NCBI RefSeq assembly: GCF_019423325.1
Contig: NZ_JAHZBQ010000001.1
Location: 868,001-932,000 of the forward strand
Direction of reading: 5' to 3'
Length of the DNA stretch: 64,000 nucleotides
Origin: Campylobacter sp.
GTDB taxonomy: Bacteria; Campylobacterota; Campylobacteria; Campylobacterales; Campylobacteraceae
Below, one piece after another: positions 46,686 to 54,708 of this stretch. How positions within the stretch are numbered: the stretch's first letter is position 1; each line of letters starts with the position of its first letter. The notes under the pieces are model-generated. The model worked only from the letters and a program-made list of their open reading frames with translations, had not been told where the DNA came from and searched no databases. Made by a program: the position numbers and the translations under genes.

Positions 46686-47483
46686 CTACTGCTTATATTC
46701 AAACTCCTCGCTCGGAAAGCCCCCCTCTTTGACTTCGCGCGCGTATTCGCGCACCGCGCCTTTTACCAGCTCGGCGCCGTCTAAATAGCGCTTAACGAAT
46801 TTTGGCCGAAACTCCGTGAAAAATCCACACATATCGCTCCACACAAGCACCTGTCCATCCACACCCGCGCCCGCACCGATACCGATGACGGGCATGTCGG
46901 TGCCGAGTGCCACTTGATTTGCGACCGAGCAGATCGTCCCCTCGACCAGCAGTAGCACCGCGCCCGCCTCGGCAAGCGCTCTAGCGTCGCTTAAGACCTC
47001 GCGCGCACCCTCCTCTCCGCGTCCGCTTACCTTGTAGCCGCCCGTAAAGCGCGAAAACTGCGGCTTTAGCCCTATGTGGCTCATCACGGCGATGCCGTTT
47101 CGATTAAGCAGCGCCACGGTATCTGCCATATGCGCGCCGCCTTCGATTTTGACGGCGTCGCAGCCGGTGCTCTCATAGACTTTGGCGCAGTTTTGCAGCG
47201 CAAGCTCTGGCGTCGCGCACGAGCAAAACGGCATATCTACGACCATATACGCACGCTTTAGTCCCCGTCTTACGGCGCGCGCATGATATATCATCTGCTC
47301 CACGCTTGCGCCCAGGGTCTCAGAGTGCCCGCCGAAGCTCATATTTAGGCTGTCGCCTACGAGCACCATATCGACCTCGTCGTCGAAAATTTTAGCAAAA
47401 AGCGCGTCATAGGCAGTGATCATCACGATCTTCTCGCCGGATTTTTTCATCTCGTATAATTTAGAAAGCGTGATTTTTGACAT
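46686..47483 (-). CDS. panB: 3-methyl-2-oxobutanoate hydroxymethyltransferase
   Basis: First step of pantothenate synthesis: adds a hydroxymethyl group from methylene-tetrahydrofolate to ketoisovalerate. The 265-residue TIM barrel shows MITAYDALFAKIFDDE, VDMVLVGDSLNMSFGGH, KIEGG and VMSHIGLKPQ, and the metal-binding Asp residues are in place. AAGGAG precedes the ATG. It is divergent from ssrA. panC and panD are not here. Confidence 0.97.
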   Translation of the reverse strand: MSKITLSKLYEMKKSGEKIVMITAYDALFAKIFDDEVDMVLVGDSLNMSFGGHSETLGASVEQMIYHARAVRRGLKRAYMVVDMPFCSCATPELALQNCAKVYESTGCDAVKIEGGAHMADTVALLNRNGIAVMSHIGLKPQFSRFTGGYKVSGRGEEGAREVLSDARALAEAGAVLLLVEGTICSVANQVALGTDMPVIGIGAGAGVDGQVLVWSDMCGFFTEFRPKFVKRYLDGAELVKGAVREYAREVKEGGFPSEEFEYKQ

Positions 47484-47536
47484 TTTGGCTCCTTGATTTG
47501 GTTAAAATTTGAACGCAATTCTAGCATAAGCCGAAT

Positions 47537-47565
47537 TTGACATTTATAAAATTTTAAAGTAAAAT
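47537..47565 (+). promoter_or_regulatory. ssrA promoter
   Basis: TTGACA (47537-47542), a 17-bp spacer and TAAAAT (47560-47565) give a start about 10 bases before the mature tmRNA 5' end. Confidence 0.75.
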
Positions 47566-47581
47566 GCGCGCTCATTCTTTC

Positions 47582-47943
47582 GGGGGTGACTTGGCTTCGA
47601 CGGGAACGGATGGGTCAAGGCGGCATGTCGCTTTGGATACAGCGTATAAAATCCAAACTAAATTTAAACGCAAACAACGTTAAATTTGCTCCTGCTTACG
47701 CTAAAGCTGCGTAAGTCCAGTCGAGCCCTGCTCTGCGCCGATACTATCTAAGCGCGGCGGCGGGTAATCTGCGATAGCGTAGCTCTGCGGCGTGACGAGC
47801 CGTAGGGTGAAATCCTAGTCTTTGCGCCGGCGGGTCGTTTTGGAAAGTGAGCGAGCCTGCGCGAGAACTTCACTTTTGCTAAACATGTAGAGGCTTTGGT
47901 CGTTTGTTTTCGGACTGCGGTTCAATCCCGCACACCTCCACCA
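47582..47943 (+). ncRNA. ssrA: Transfer-messenger RNA (tmRNA)
   Basis: Rescues stalled ribosomes. The 5' end GGGGGTGACTTGGCTTCGAC and the 3' end with T-arm GGTTCAATCCCGC and encoded CCA form the tRNA-like domain. The tag frame at 47670-47714 reads ANNVKFAPAYAKAA followed by TAA, the Campylobacter-type tag. The length of 362 nt is normal. Confidence 0.97.
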
Positions 47944-48055
47944 ATTAAGTTATCTTTAAGTTTCAATCGCTTCTTTTTACTTCTCTTAAATTCCCGTATA
48001 TAGGTGCTTATCTTATATTTCGATTATTTTTCTTTCCTTTTATTTTTGTTTGTAG

Positions 48056-48061
48056 TATAAT
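48056..48061 (+). promoter_or_regulatory. -10 box upstream of the Imm40-like gene
   Basis: TATAAT 120 bp before the Imm40-like start. The leader between holds a short CCGAA/TTCGG stem followed by GGGCTTTTTT, a possible attenuator or the end of the ssrA transcript. Confidence 0.4.
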
Positions 48062-48180
48062 TACTTCCGAAAAAATAAGGGACTAATTCGGGGGCTTTTT
48101 TCACATTAGGGGTTTTTGTAAAAAAAGACGATATAGAAAAATGGCAATGGCAATAATCTTATACTTAAAAGGAGCGAATT

Positions 48181-48525
48181 ATGTCATTTATAGATGAGGA
48201 TTACGTAAATATCGTACCGCAGGATCTGCTAGAGCGCGGTATACGCCTAAGGGAGGAGTACGGAATTTATGCTATAGCTTGGAGATTTGACGATGTAATG
48301 GAGGTACTAAAAATCGCAAGAGATAGAGATATGCTTATCGTCGGAGGGGATGTATATCGCCTAAGCGGCAATGAGCCCATAATCACATACGATTGCTGGT
48401 GTACAAACGAGGGGGATGACAATGCATTCGAATTAGCGATCGAATATATCACTAATTATCGCGCTAGAAACGGAGATGACTTTGCATATTGCCCGGTCAT
48501 TAGCCCTGGGCGGGTGCCCAAATGA
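48181..48525 (+). CDS. Imm40-family immunity protein (orphan)
   Basis: 114 residues with the pattern of the Imm40 family: a helical start, then a LIVGGDVYRL strand, and an ITYDCWCTNEGDD segment followed by a helix. Imm40 members neutralise polymorphic or contact-dependent toxins. No toxin gene is adjacent, so this is an orphan immunity gene or a remnant. AAAGGAG is upstream. It is the first gene after ssrA, a common integration hotspot, and is AT-richer than the neighbouring housekeeping genes. Confidence 0.7.
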   Translation: MSFIDEDYVNIVPQDLLERGIRLREEYGIYAIAWRFDDVMEVLKIARDRDMLIVGGDVYRLSGNEPIITYDCWCTNEGDDNAFELAIEYITNYRARNGDDFAYCPVISPGRVPK

Positions 48526-48662
48526 AAATTTTAATTGGATTGCGTATAGGAAATTTCATAAAAGCATAGAGGGTGCGTTTAAACGGGTTAAATTTTGAAT
48601 TCGGCGTGAAGAAAGAGGATTGGAAAAGGCGTTAAATTTGGAAAGGATCAAGGAGAAACGCT

Positions 48663-48761
48663 GTGAAATTTAAAATTTTAGAACCGAGGCTTTATGAAAA
48701 ATATAAGGATATGGTTATAGATGCGCGAGGACGAAAGGGTAAATACAGCGTTGATGGCTAA
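48663..48761 (+). CDS. Short 32-residue frame with a strong ribosome site
   Basis: GTG at 48663 is preceded by AAGGAG (48650-48655) at ideal spacing. The product starts MKFKILEPRLYEKYKDMVID and ends KGKYSVDG. Its stop overlaps an ATG of the next gene (ATGGCTAA), a coupling arrangement. It is either a leader-like small gene or the 5' stub of a frameshifted immunity-type gene. Confidence 0.4.
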   Translation: MKFKILEPRLYEKYKDMVIDARGRKGKYSVDG

Positions 48762-49122
48762 AATAGATATTTTATTAAATTTTATAAATTTTACTAAAGA
48801 TATAAGCGCGATAAAAAGCGACTTGGCAAAGATAGGCTTTAATAGCGAATCGGAGCTTGTAACAATAACTCAAAATACCATTGCAAACATCTTAAATAGA
48901 GTCGTCGATAAAGAAATTTCATATGATCTCCTTGGGGAGTGGGCAAATTTAATCGAGTGCCGCGAGGATATAGGATATGAGGATGAAATTTTGCAAGAGA
49001 TCATATTTGAGCTGGCAAACCCTTGCCTTTATGGGAAGATAGACAAAGAGAAGATTTATATGATTTTAGATAAAATTAAATACGAGTGGAGCGAGACGAA
49101 TGATATTAGAGAAAAATATTGA
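48754..49122 (+). CDS. Putative immunity-type protein
   Basis: With the ATG at 48754 it is 122 residues, all helical, containing WANLIECREDIGYEDEILQEIIFELANP in pattern (residues ~65-95), which recalls small immunity proteins common in toxin loci. I cannot name the family. An upstream ATG at 48721 would add 11 residues, but the overlap of 48754 with the preceding 32-codon frame favours the shorter form. It overlaps the next gene by 23 bp. Confidence 0.6.
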   Translation: MAKIDILLNFINFTKDISAIKSDLAKIGFNSESELVTITQNTIANILNRVVDKEISYDLLGEWANLIECREDIGYEDEILQEIIFELANPCLYGKIDKEKIYMILDKIKYEWSETNDIREKY

Positions 49123-49435
49123 TATTGTGGGCGAGAGGGCTGTTTTGCTAATAGCGCTGGGCTCATTACGGGCATTAGAACATAAAGCGATTACCATAGA
49201 TGAAAGCCAAAGAATTTTGTTTTCACCCTATATCTCAACGCATTTGGAAAAAAATAAGGTTAATGAACGCATTATAGATATAATAATCGAATGCTGTGAA
49301 TTAGAGGATATTTTTGAGCTAATTCCTACAAAATATATGGAAACTTTGCAAATATTGCAGAATAGAATAATAGAAATTTTAAAGCAATACGATGAAGAAT
49401 CCGGAAAAAGATGGGTAATCATAGATGAAGAATAG
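49100..49435 (+). CDS. DUF3969-like small protein
   Basis: 111 residues. The helical pattern LLIALGSLRALEHKAITIDESQRILFSPY, then LEDIFELIP, resembles the DUF3969 family, often seen among orphan immunity genes. That assignment is from memory and moderate. It overlaps the preceding gene, so the three small genes form one unit downstream of ssrA. Confidence 0.55.
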   Translation: MILEKNIDIVGERAVLLIALGSLRALEHKAITIDESQRILFSPYISTHLEKNKVNERIIDIIIECCELEDIFELIPTKYMETLQILQNRIIEILKQYDEESGKRWVIIDEE

Positions 49436-49840
49436 TTTTCATGACTTCCGTCTTTGCAGTGAGCGAGCGGATAAATAAAATTTGACTCAAGAAAAGTTAA
49501 AAACTTTCAAGGAATTTTAACTTATCTTGAACCTTTAAAATTTTAACGTCACGATAGAAACTCTTTGTAAATTTAATTCCTTCCAATACTTGATAGTGCT
49601 ATTAACAAGATTAGTGTGCAATATATGTAAATCATAGATTTAGACAAATCGGCAAATTTTACGATTTAAGGAGTTTGATGTATCTTATTTGATGACTTTA
49701 TGAATTTTAAGCTATTAGTTTAAAAATAAATTTAGTAGATAAAATCCTCTGATTTAGATAAAACACATTTTTCTTATACCGCAATGAATTCAAGAATAAA
49801 ATTTTGAAGTCACGATGCTGTGATATAAATTTAAAGATAT
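49436..49840. other. AT-rich gap between the immunity cluster and tRNA genes
   Basis: No gene is recognised. No copy of the ssrA 3' end, which would mark an island border, is visible. Confidence 0.5.
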
Positions 49841-49915
<75 letters not shown>

Positions 49916-49956
49916 ATACAAGAAGTGCGAATAAATTTTGAAATATCATTCGCGAA

Positions 49957-50031
49957 TGGATGGGGTAGGAGGATTCGAACCTCCGAATGATTGGACCAAA
50001 ACCAATTGCCTTGCCGCTTGGCTATACCCCA
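49957..50031 (-). tRNA. tRNA-Gln(UUG)
   Basis: Cloverleaf with anticodon loop TTTTGGT giving UUG. The T-arm is GGAGGTTCGAATCCTCC and CCA is encoded. It lies 41 bp upstream of tRNA-fMet on the same strand, so they are probably co-transcribed. Confidence 0.93.
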
Positions 50032-50260
50032 GCTTTTAAAAAAAAAGCATTATACATAAATTGCTATTATAAGTCAAGTCCGTAAATAATAAAATATCAA
50101 TATTTATTTTGCAAAATTATCTATATTTAGATAAAACCGTATGCTGTGCCCCCAAGATAAGTATTAAAATTCTAAAAATCATATAGATTTACAAAAAAAA
50201 TAGCAAGCAGGCTTAAAAAAATTTATAAATTTGCAGATCAAATAGCAATACTAAATACTG

Positions 50261-50290
50261 AAATAAAAAAGCCCTAGCCGAAGCTAGGGT
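50261..50290 (-). terminator. Terminator of the pilin gene
   Basis: CCCTAGC-CGAA-GCTAGGG hairpin (50272-50289) followed on the minus strand by TTTTTTATTTC, 30 bp after the stop. Confidence 0.92.
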
Positions 50291-50319
50291 AGAATAATAA
50301 GATTATTTAAGATAATCTA

Positions 50320-50766
50320 CTATTCGTATTGAACACCTTTACCACCAAATTTATAGGTATTTGTAGTTTTATTTCCAGCTGTGCTTTTAATAGCGGCTTT
50401 AACTTGTGATACACCAGGCATTTCCCATACTCTTTTACATAAAGCACCAGTTTCACCTATAGTCATACTAGCCTCGCCTTTAGCATTATCATACTTATTT
50501 ACAGTTAAGCAAACTTGACTTTTTACTTTAATAGGATTTGGTACATTAGTCATACTTGCAGTCGCCGATGATGCAGTACCAGCAAATTCACCTTGTGAAG
50601 TATAGTAAGAGCCTAAGTCAGTTATAAGCGTCTGAATATTTGTAGCTGCCTTAGAAACCTCAGCGTCATCACGAGTAGCTGCAAGTCTTGGAATAGCAAC
50701 AGCTGCCAAAATACCTAAAATAACGATAACGAAGATCAACTCGATCATAGTAAAACCTTTTTTCAT
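50320..50766 (-). CDS. Type IV pilin-like / pseudopilin protein
   Basis: 148 residues with a textbook class III signal: MKKG before the cleavage point, then FTMIELIFVIVILGILAAVAIPRL, with Glu at mature position 5. The C-terminal domain is short and has two Cys, possibly a disulfide. It could be a major pilin or a type II-like pseudopilin of the DNA-uptake system. Campylobacter has type II/IV-like genes elsewhere, but none is adjacent. It is monocistronic, with strong promoter, ribosome site (AAGGAG) and terminator, suggesting high expression. The codons look AT-rich relative to neighbours. Confidence 0.9.
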   Translation of the reverse strand: MKKGFTMIELIFVIVILGILAAVAIPRLAATRDDAEVSKAATNIQTLITDLGSYYTSQGEFAGTASSATASMTNVPNPIKVKSQVCLTVNKYDNAKGEASMTIGETGALCKRVWEMPGVSQVKAAIKSTAGNKTTNTYKFGGKGVQYE

Positions 50767-50821
50767 GGTTTACTCCTTAAATAAAATTCATCCCGCATAC
50801 CTATATGCGAAACTTGGCGGA

Positions 50822-50850
50822 ATTATAGAGAAAAATTTAAAAATTGTCAA
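50822..50850 (-). promoter_or_regulatory. Pilin gene promoter
   Basis: On the minus strand TTGACA (50850-50845), a 17-bp AT-only-like spacer and TATAAT (50827-50822). This is a near-consensus sigma-70 promoter 56 bp before the pilin ATG. Confidence 0.85.
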
Positions 50851-51043
50851 TAGTTTTTGGCAAATTTTTTACAATTTATTTACAAAGTCCGATTTTGCGG
50901 GCATTTTAAAATCAAAATTTTAAGCTCATTTGGTCCATTAATGTATTTCGACGGCGCCTCTGCACATAGATACCATAAAAATAATTTGCTTTCATTATCG
51001 CACATCAGGTGATAAGCCATATGTCTATTCGAGATGCAGGATA

Positions 51044-52234
51044 CTACAGCCCGTATCTCTTCGTAAGAATTCCATACTCCTCTACGCGTCTATCTCGCAA
51101 AAACGGCCACCAGCGGCGCACGTTTTCGCATCTTTGCATATCGATGGTTACGACTTCGCATAGCTCATCGGTGCTGTTTGCGCGAAACAGCTGTTCGCCC
51201 TGCGCGCCGAAAACAAAGCTATTGCCCCAAAACCTAATCCCCTCTTCGCTGGCAAGCCGCTCTACACGCTGTTTACTCGGCAACACCTCTAAAGTTTCGC
51301 CGTTAAATTTGATCTCTATCGAAATCTTTAAATTCTCTCGTGCCGCCTCATCCTTTGCTGGTAAAATTTCGCTGCCGATCGCCATTTTGTCGCTACCCGT
51401 TAGCGCCCCGTTATTAAAAGATAAAATTCCGCCCTCGCTTAAAATTTTACTATCGTCGCTCGCATCCGCGGAGCGCAAAATTTTATCGCTGGCTGCTCCG
51501 CCGTCGCTTATTGCCGAAATTTCATTTCCCCCGGATAAAATTTCATCCGGCGAAGCCTCGCTAAGCGCGGCTTTTTCAAAGCCCACGCGATTTACGGCGA
51601 TTACGGGCAGGGAGTTTGCCGCCGCATGCCCGCGCTGTACCGCGACCCAGGCCTCTAGCTGACGCGCCTTTTCGTCCTCGTCGTCGCCGTCGAACCACCC
51701 GATCGCGGTCGGATATATGAGCAGCTCGGCACCGCGTAGCGCCATCGCGCGCGCCGCCTCGGGATACCACTGATCCCAGCACACGAGCACGCCGAGCCGT
51801 CCCACGCTCGTATCTATGGGCTCAAAGCCCAGATCGCCCGGCGTGAAATAAAATTTTTCGTAAAACTGCGGATCGTCGGGGATATGCATCTTGCGATACC
51901 GCCCCGCGATAGAGCCGTCGCGCTCGAAGACCACGGCGGTGTTGTGATACAGCCCCGCGGCGCGGCGCTCAAAAAGCGAGCTTACCAGCACCACGCCAAA
52001 TCTCTTCGCCACCTCGCTCCACAGCCGCAAATCACGCTCGAAATCCTGTGCATAGTCGAAATTTTCGGTATTTTCGCGCTGGCAAAAATAATGCGTCTGA
52101 TGAAGCTCTTGCAAAACGATTAATTGCGCGCCATTCGCCGCTGCACGCGCGATGAGCTCGATACTACGCGCTATCGTGCGCGCCTTGGTGCCTTCAAATT
52201 TATGCGAAATCAGTCCAACTTTTAGAATTTTCAT
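51044..52234 (-). CDS. aguB: N-carbamoylputrescine amidase with an inserted repeat segment
   Basis: Nitrilase-fold hydrolase that turns N-carbamoylputrescine into putrescine. The catalytic triad is visible: Glu43 (LQELHQTHYF), Lys115 (YRKMHIPDD) and Cys152 (VLVCWDQWYPEAAR). The family is ~290 aa; this one is 396 aa because about 108 residues (221-328) are inserted between PVIAVNRVGFE and EEGIRFWGNSFVFG. The insert is made of DEIL, NEIS, DKIL, SKIL and SEIL units from AATT repeats. It falls in a surface loop after the catalytic core, so activity may survive. It follows aguA by 20 bp as one operon. Confidence 0.93.
   Translation of the reverse strand: MKILKVGLISHKFEGTKARTIARSIELIARAAANGAQLIVLQELHQTHYFCQRENTENFDYAQDFERDLRLWSEVAKRFGVVLVSSLFERRAAGLYHNTAVVFERDGSIAGRYRKMHIPDDPQFYEKFYFTPGDLGFEPIDTSVGRLGVLVCWDQWYPEAARAMALRGAELLIYPTAIGWFDGDDEDEKARQLEAWVAVQRGHAAANSLPVIAVNRVGFEKAALSEASPDEILSGGNEISAISDGGAASDKILRSADASDDSKILSEGGILSFNNGALTGSDKMAIGSEILPAKDEAARENLKISIEIKFNGETLEVLPSKQRVERLASEEGIRFWGNSFVFGAQGEQLFRANSTDELCEVVTIDMQRCENVRRWWPFLRDRRVEEYGILTKRYGL
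51245..51574 (-). repeat. Coding AATT repeat insertion in aguB
   Basis: The repeat here is read in a different frame from that in tupC and napL: GAA-ATT-TTA and AAA-ATT-TTA codons give EIL and KIL rather than NF or NS. The total insert is a multiple of three and contains no stop. Confidence 0.85.
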
Positions 52235-52254
52235 ATTTTCCCTTCGATCTAAAT

Positions 52255-53247
52255 TTAAAGTTTAAATTTATTCATGCACGAGCAATGCAGCGAGCCGTTT
52301 TGGCGAATGAAAACGCGCGCATTTACTCCCACTACTTCGCGATCCGCGCACGTCGCTCGCAGACGCGACAGCGCCAGCTCGTCCGCGGCGCGGTTTGGAT
52401 CGTGCGGATCTGCGGGGTCTGCGTAGGTAGGCACGATGAGCGCGCCGTTTAAAAAGACGAAATTTGCGTAAGTCGCGGGCAGCCTGCGCCCCTGATAAAA
52501 GATCGCGCGCGGGATCGGCAGCTCGATCACGTCGTATTCGAGCGATGAAATTTCATCCTTCATCGCGCCAAGCTCCGCGTAGTGCAGATCGCTCGGATCA
52601 TCGCACGACGAAATAGCCACGATGTGCGGGCTTAGAAAGCGTGCGAGAGTATCGACGTGGCTGTCGGTATCGTCGCCTTTTATGAAGCCGCGCTCTAGCC
52701 AGATTATCTTTTTTAGGCCAAAAATTTCACGCAGCCGCGCGTCCAGTTCGGTCTTGCTTAGGGAGTTGCGATTTTCGTTCAGCAAACACGCGCTAGTAGT
52801 TAGCATCGTGCCCGCGCCGTCAAAATCGACGCTGCCGCCTTCTAAGATCAGATCTACGTCTCGCAGCGGGCGGGCGTTCGCGGCGTAAAGCTTAGAATTT
52901 AACGCATCGTCCTTGGCGCTTGCAAATTTGCCGCCCCAGGCGTTGAAACGAAAATTTAGCCCCGTAATTTTGCCGCCCTCCTCCACATCGATCGCGCCGT
53001 AATCGCGGATCCACGTATCGTCGGTGTCGATTTGCGCGAAGCTGATGTTTGCTAAGCCGCCGCAAATTTGCTCAAAATCCTCGCGGCTAGGCGCGATCGC
53101 AACGACAGGCTCAAACCTCGCTGCAGCGGCGATAAAGTCGCGATAAGCCGCCCGTATCTCGCCCAAATACGGCGCCCAGTCGGTACCTGCATGCGGCAAA
53201 GACGCCAAAAGCGCCTCTTGCTCCTCCCATTCGGCGAATGCTCTCAT
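52255..53247 (-). CDS. aguA: Agmatine deiminase
   Basis: Converts agmatine to N-carbamoylputrescine. The 330-residue guanidino-modifying fold shows the substrate motif TDDTWIRDYG, the EGGSVDFDG block, the catalytic His in DDTDSHVDTLARF, and the nucleophile Cys in NGSLHCSCMN near the C-terminus. Together with the downstream aguB it gives a two-step route from agmatine to putrescine. Confidence 0.96.
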   Translation of the reverse strand: MRAFAEWEEQEALLASLPHAGTDWAPYLGEIRAAYRDFIAAAARFEPVVAIAPSREDFEQICGGLANISFAQIDTDDTWIRDYGAIDVEEGGKITGLNFRFNAWGGKFASAKDDALNSKLYAANARPLRDVDLILEGGSVDFDGAGTMLTTSACLLNENRNSLSKTELDARLREIFGLKKIIWLERGFIKGDDTDSHVDTLARFLSPHIVAISSCDDPSDLHYAELGAMKDEISSLEYDVIELPIPRAIFYQGRRLPATYANFVFLNGALIVPTYADPADPHDPNRAADELALSRLRATCADREVVGVNARVFIRQNGSLHCSCMNKFKL

Positions 53248-53311
53248 TTTTGCTCCAAGATTAAAATTTCACAGATTATAGCGAAGCTCGGTTTAAAAAG
53301 ATATTTGTGGA

Positions 53312-53388
53312 TGGTGCGCCCGGAGGAATTCGAATCCCCGACCTTTTGAACCGCAATCAAATGCTCTATCCAGCTGAGCTACGAGCGC
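53312..53388 (-). tRNA. tRNA-Arg(GCG)
   Basis: Acceptor GCGCTCG pairs with CGGGCGC, the D-arm is standard, the anticodon stem TTTGA/TCAAA has loop TTGCGGT (anticodon GCG, codon CGC), and the T-loop is ATTCGAAT. CCA is encoded. It is 77 nt long. Confidence 0.9.
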
Positions 53389-53761
53389 ACGAAATAAAAG
53401 AAACGGGATTATAGCGTTTTTAGCTTAAATTTAGCCAAAAGGCGGTTTAAATTTCGACATGCGATAAATTTTAGCTTCGCATTTTTGTGTTTGCCAGATC
53501 GCGACGCCTAGTTTTTTGTTTAAATTCCAACGTGCAAGAATTTTAGCCTACTCAAATTTACCTTGTATCGCGCCAAAATTTAACTAAGGATTCTGCTCGC
53601 ATCTTAGAATTTAAAATTTAGCTTACTTAAAATTCCGCAAGTCAAATTTAAAATATCCTAAAAATTTTAGAACTTCGCAGCCCGAATCCTATGCAAAATA
53701 AATAAAATTTATCGCTTTTTAGGTATCATAAGCGAATAATGAAATAAATGAAGGAGGGAAA
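53389..53761. other. Intergenic DNA of about 370 bp
   Basis: AAATTT-rich, with no gene visible. It includes the upstream region of the Cys-rich gene, with AAGGAGGG just before its ATG. Confidence 0.5.
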
Positions 53762-54385
53762 ATGAAAAAGGTCTTTTTAGCATTTGCGCTGTGGCTCGGT
53801 TTTAGTGGGGCTGCTTTTGCGATGCAAGATACGGAGCCGAGCGAGGCGCAAGGACAAAATTCTACGGAAGTTAAAATTTTAAGCGACGAGTTTTTTAAGC
53901 TGTCCGCAAGAGAATACGCGAATGCAGTCGGTCGCTGCCTACCTTCCCATATCTATGACTATTGCGATAAAATTTATTAATTAGAAATTTCACGACTTAT
54001 AAAGGAGTGCGGTTTCGGCGATGGAAAATATAGCGCTTGTCAAAATTTATTAAATATTGCGGATAGGAGTTGCTTTGAAAAGGATCAAATTGAAAATTCC
54101 TTGGCGTGCGGTTTATCCAGTGAAATTCTATTTAGAACAAATAGGCCGTCAATTGGATTAAAACGATTAATAAGAGCTTGCGAAGTAGGCAAAATAGAAG
54201 ATTTTTGCTTACTTTGTGCAGGAGCTCATTTTTACTATGATTTAGACATAGAAGAGGTGATAAAATATATGACGATGACGCGAGATTTGGCGCACGATAA
54301 AGAACATTTCAATAAAATCATCAAAAAATTGCAAGATTGCAAAGCCGACAAAGAGTGCAATCCCGCGAAATTAGAATTTCAATAG
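53762..54385 (+). pseudogene. Secreted Cys-rich protein interrupted by one in-frame stop
   Basis: A signal peptide (MKKVFLAFALWLGFSGAAFA) and ~50 mature residues end at TAA (53978-53980). The same frame then continues without a stop to 54385 with a clearly related Cys-rich sequence (ECGFGDGKYSACQNLLNIADR, then LACGLSS, RACEVGKIEDFCLLCAG, LQDCKADKECNP). Read through, it is a ~207-residue secreted protein with about a dozen Cys spaced like Sel1/Hcp-type helical repeats. One nonsense change (or a read-through codon) separates the halves. The second part has no good start of its own. Confidence 0.65.
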
Positions 54386-54450
54386 GCAAACGGCGAGAGC
54401 AAATACGGCGGGCTAAATTTCTAAATTTAAATAGCAAAGGAAAGATCGCT

Positions 54451-54708
54451 ATGGCGGATAGGCTGATCGACATCGGGCTCATTTTGTTTTTCGGCGGCTT
54501 TGGCTTTGTATGCTATATAAACGGCGTATGCGGGATCGGCAAAGACTATATGCAGCGCAATAAAATAGACTTCGTGCGCTGGATGTTTAGTCCGAGGCAC
54601 ATCTTGCGCTCCAACACGCCGTTTGATTCGAACGAGCCGCTAGAATTAAAATTTAAAGAACCCAAAAGCAAGACAATTTTTTCGAGCTCATCATACATTA
54701 TGCGATAA
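54451..54708 (+). CDS. Small membrane protein of unknown function
   Basis: With the ATG at 54451 (AAAGGAAA upstream) it is 85 residues: one membrane helix (about 6-28) and a basic, then polar C-terminal tail. It is 65 bp after the Cys-rich gene and may share its transcript. No family is recognised. Confidence 0.6.
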   Translation: MADRLIDIGLILFFGGFGFVCYINGVCGIGKDYMQRNKIDFVRWMFSPRHILRSNTPFDSNEPLELKFKEPKSKTIFSSSSYIMR

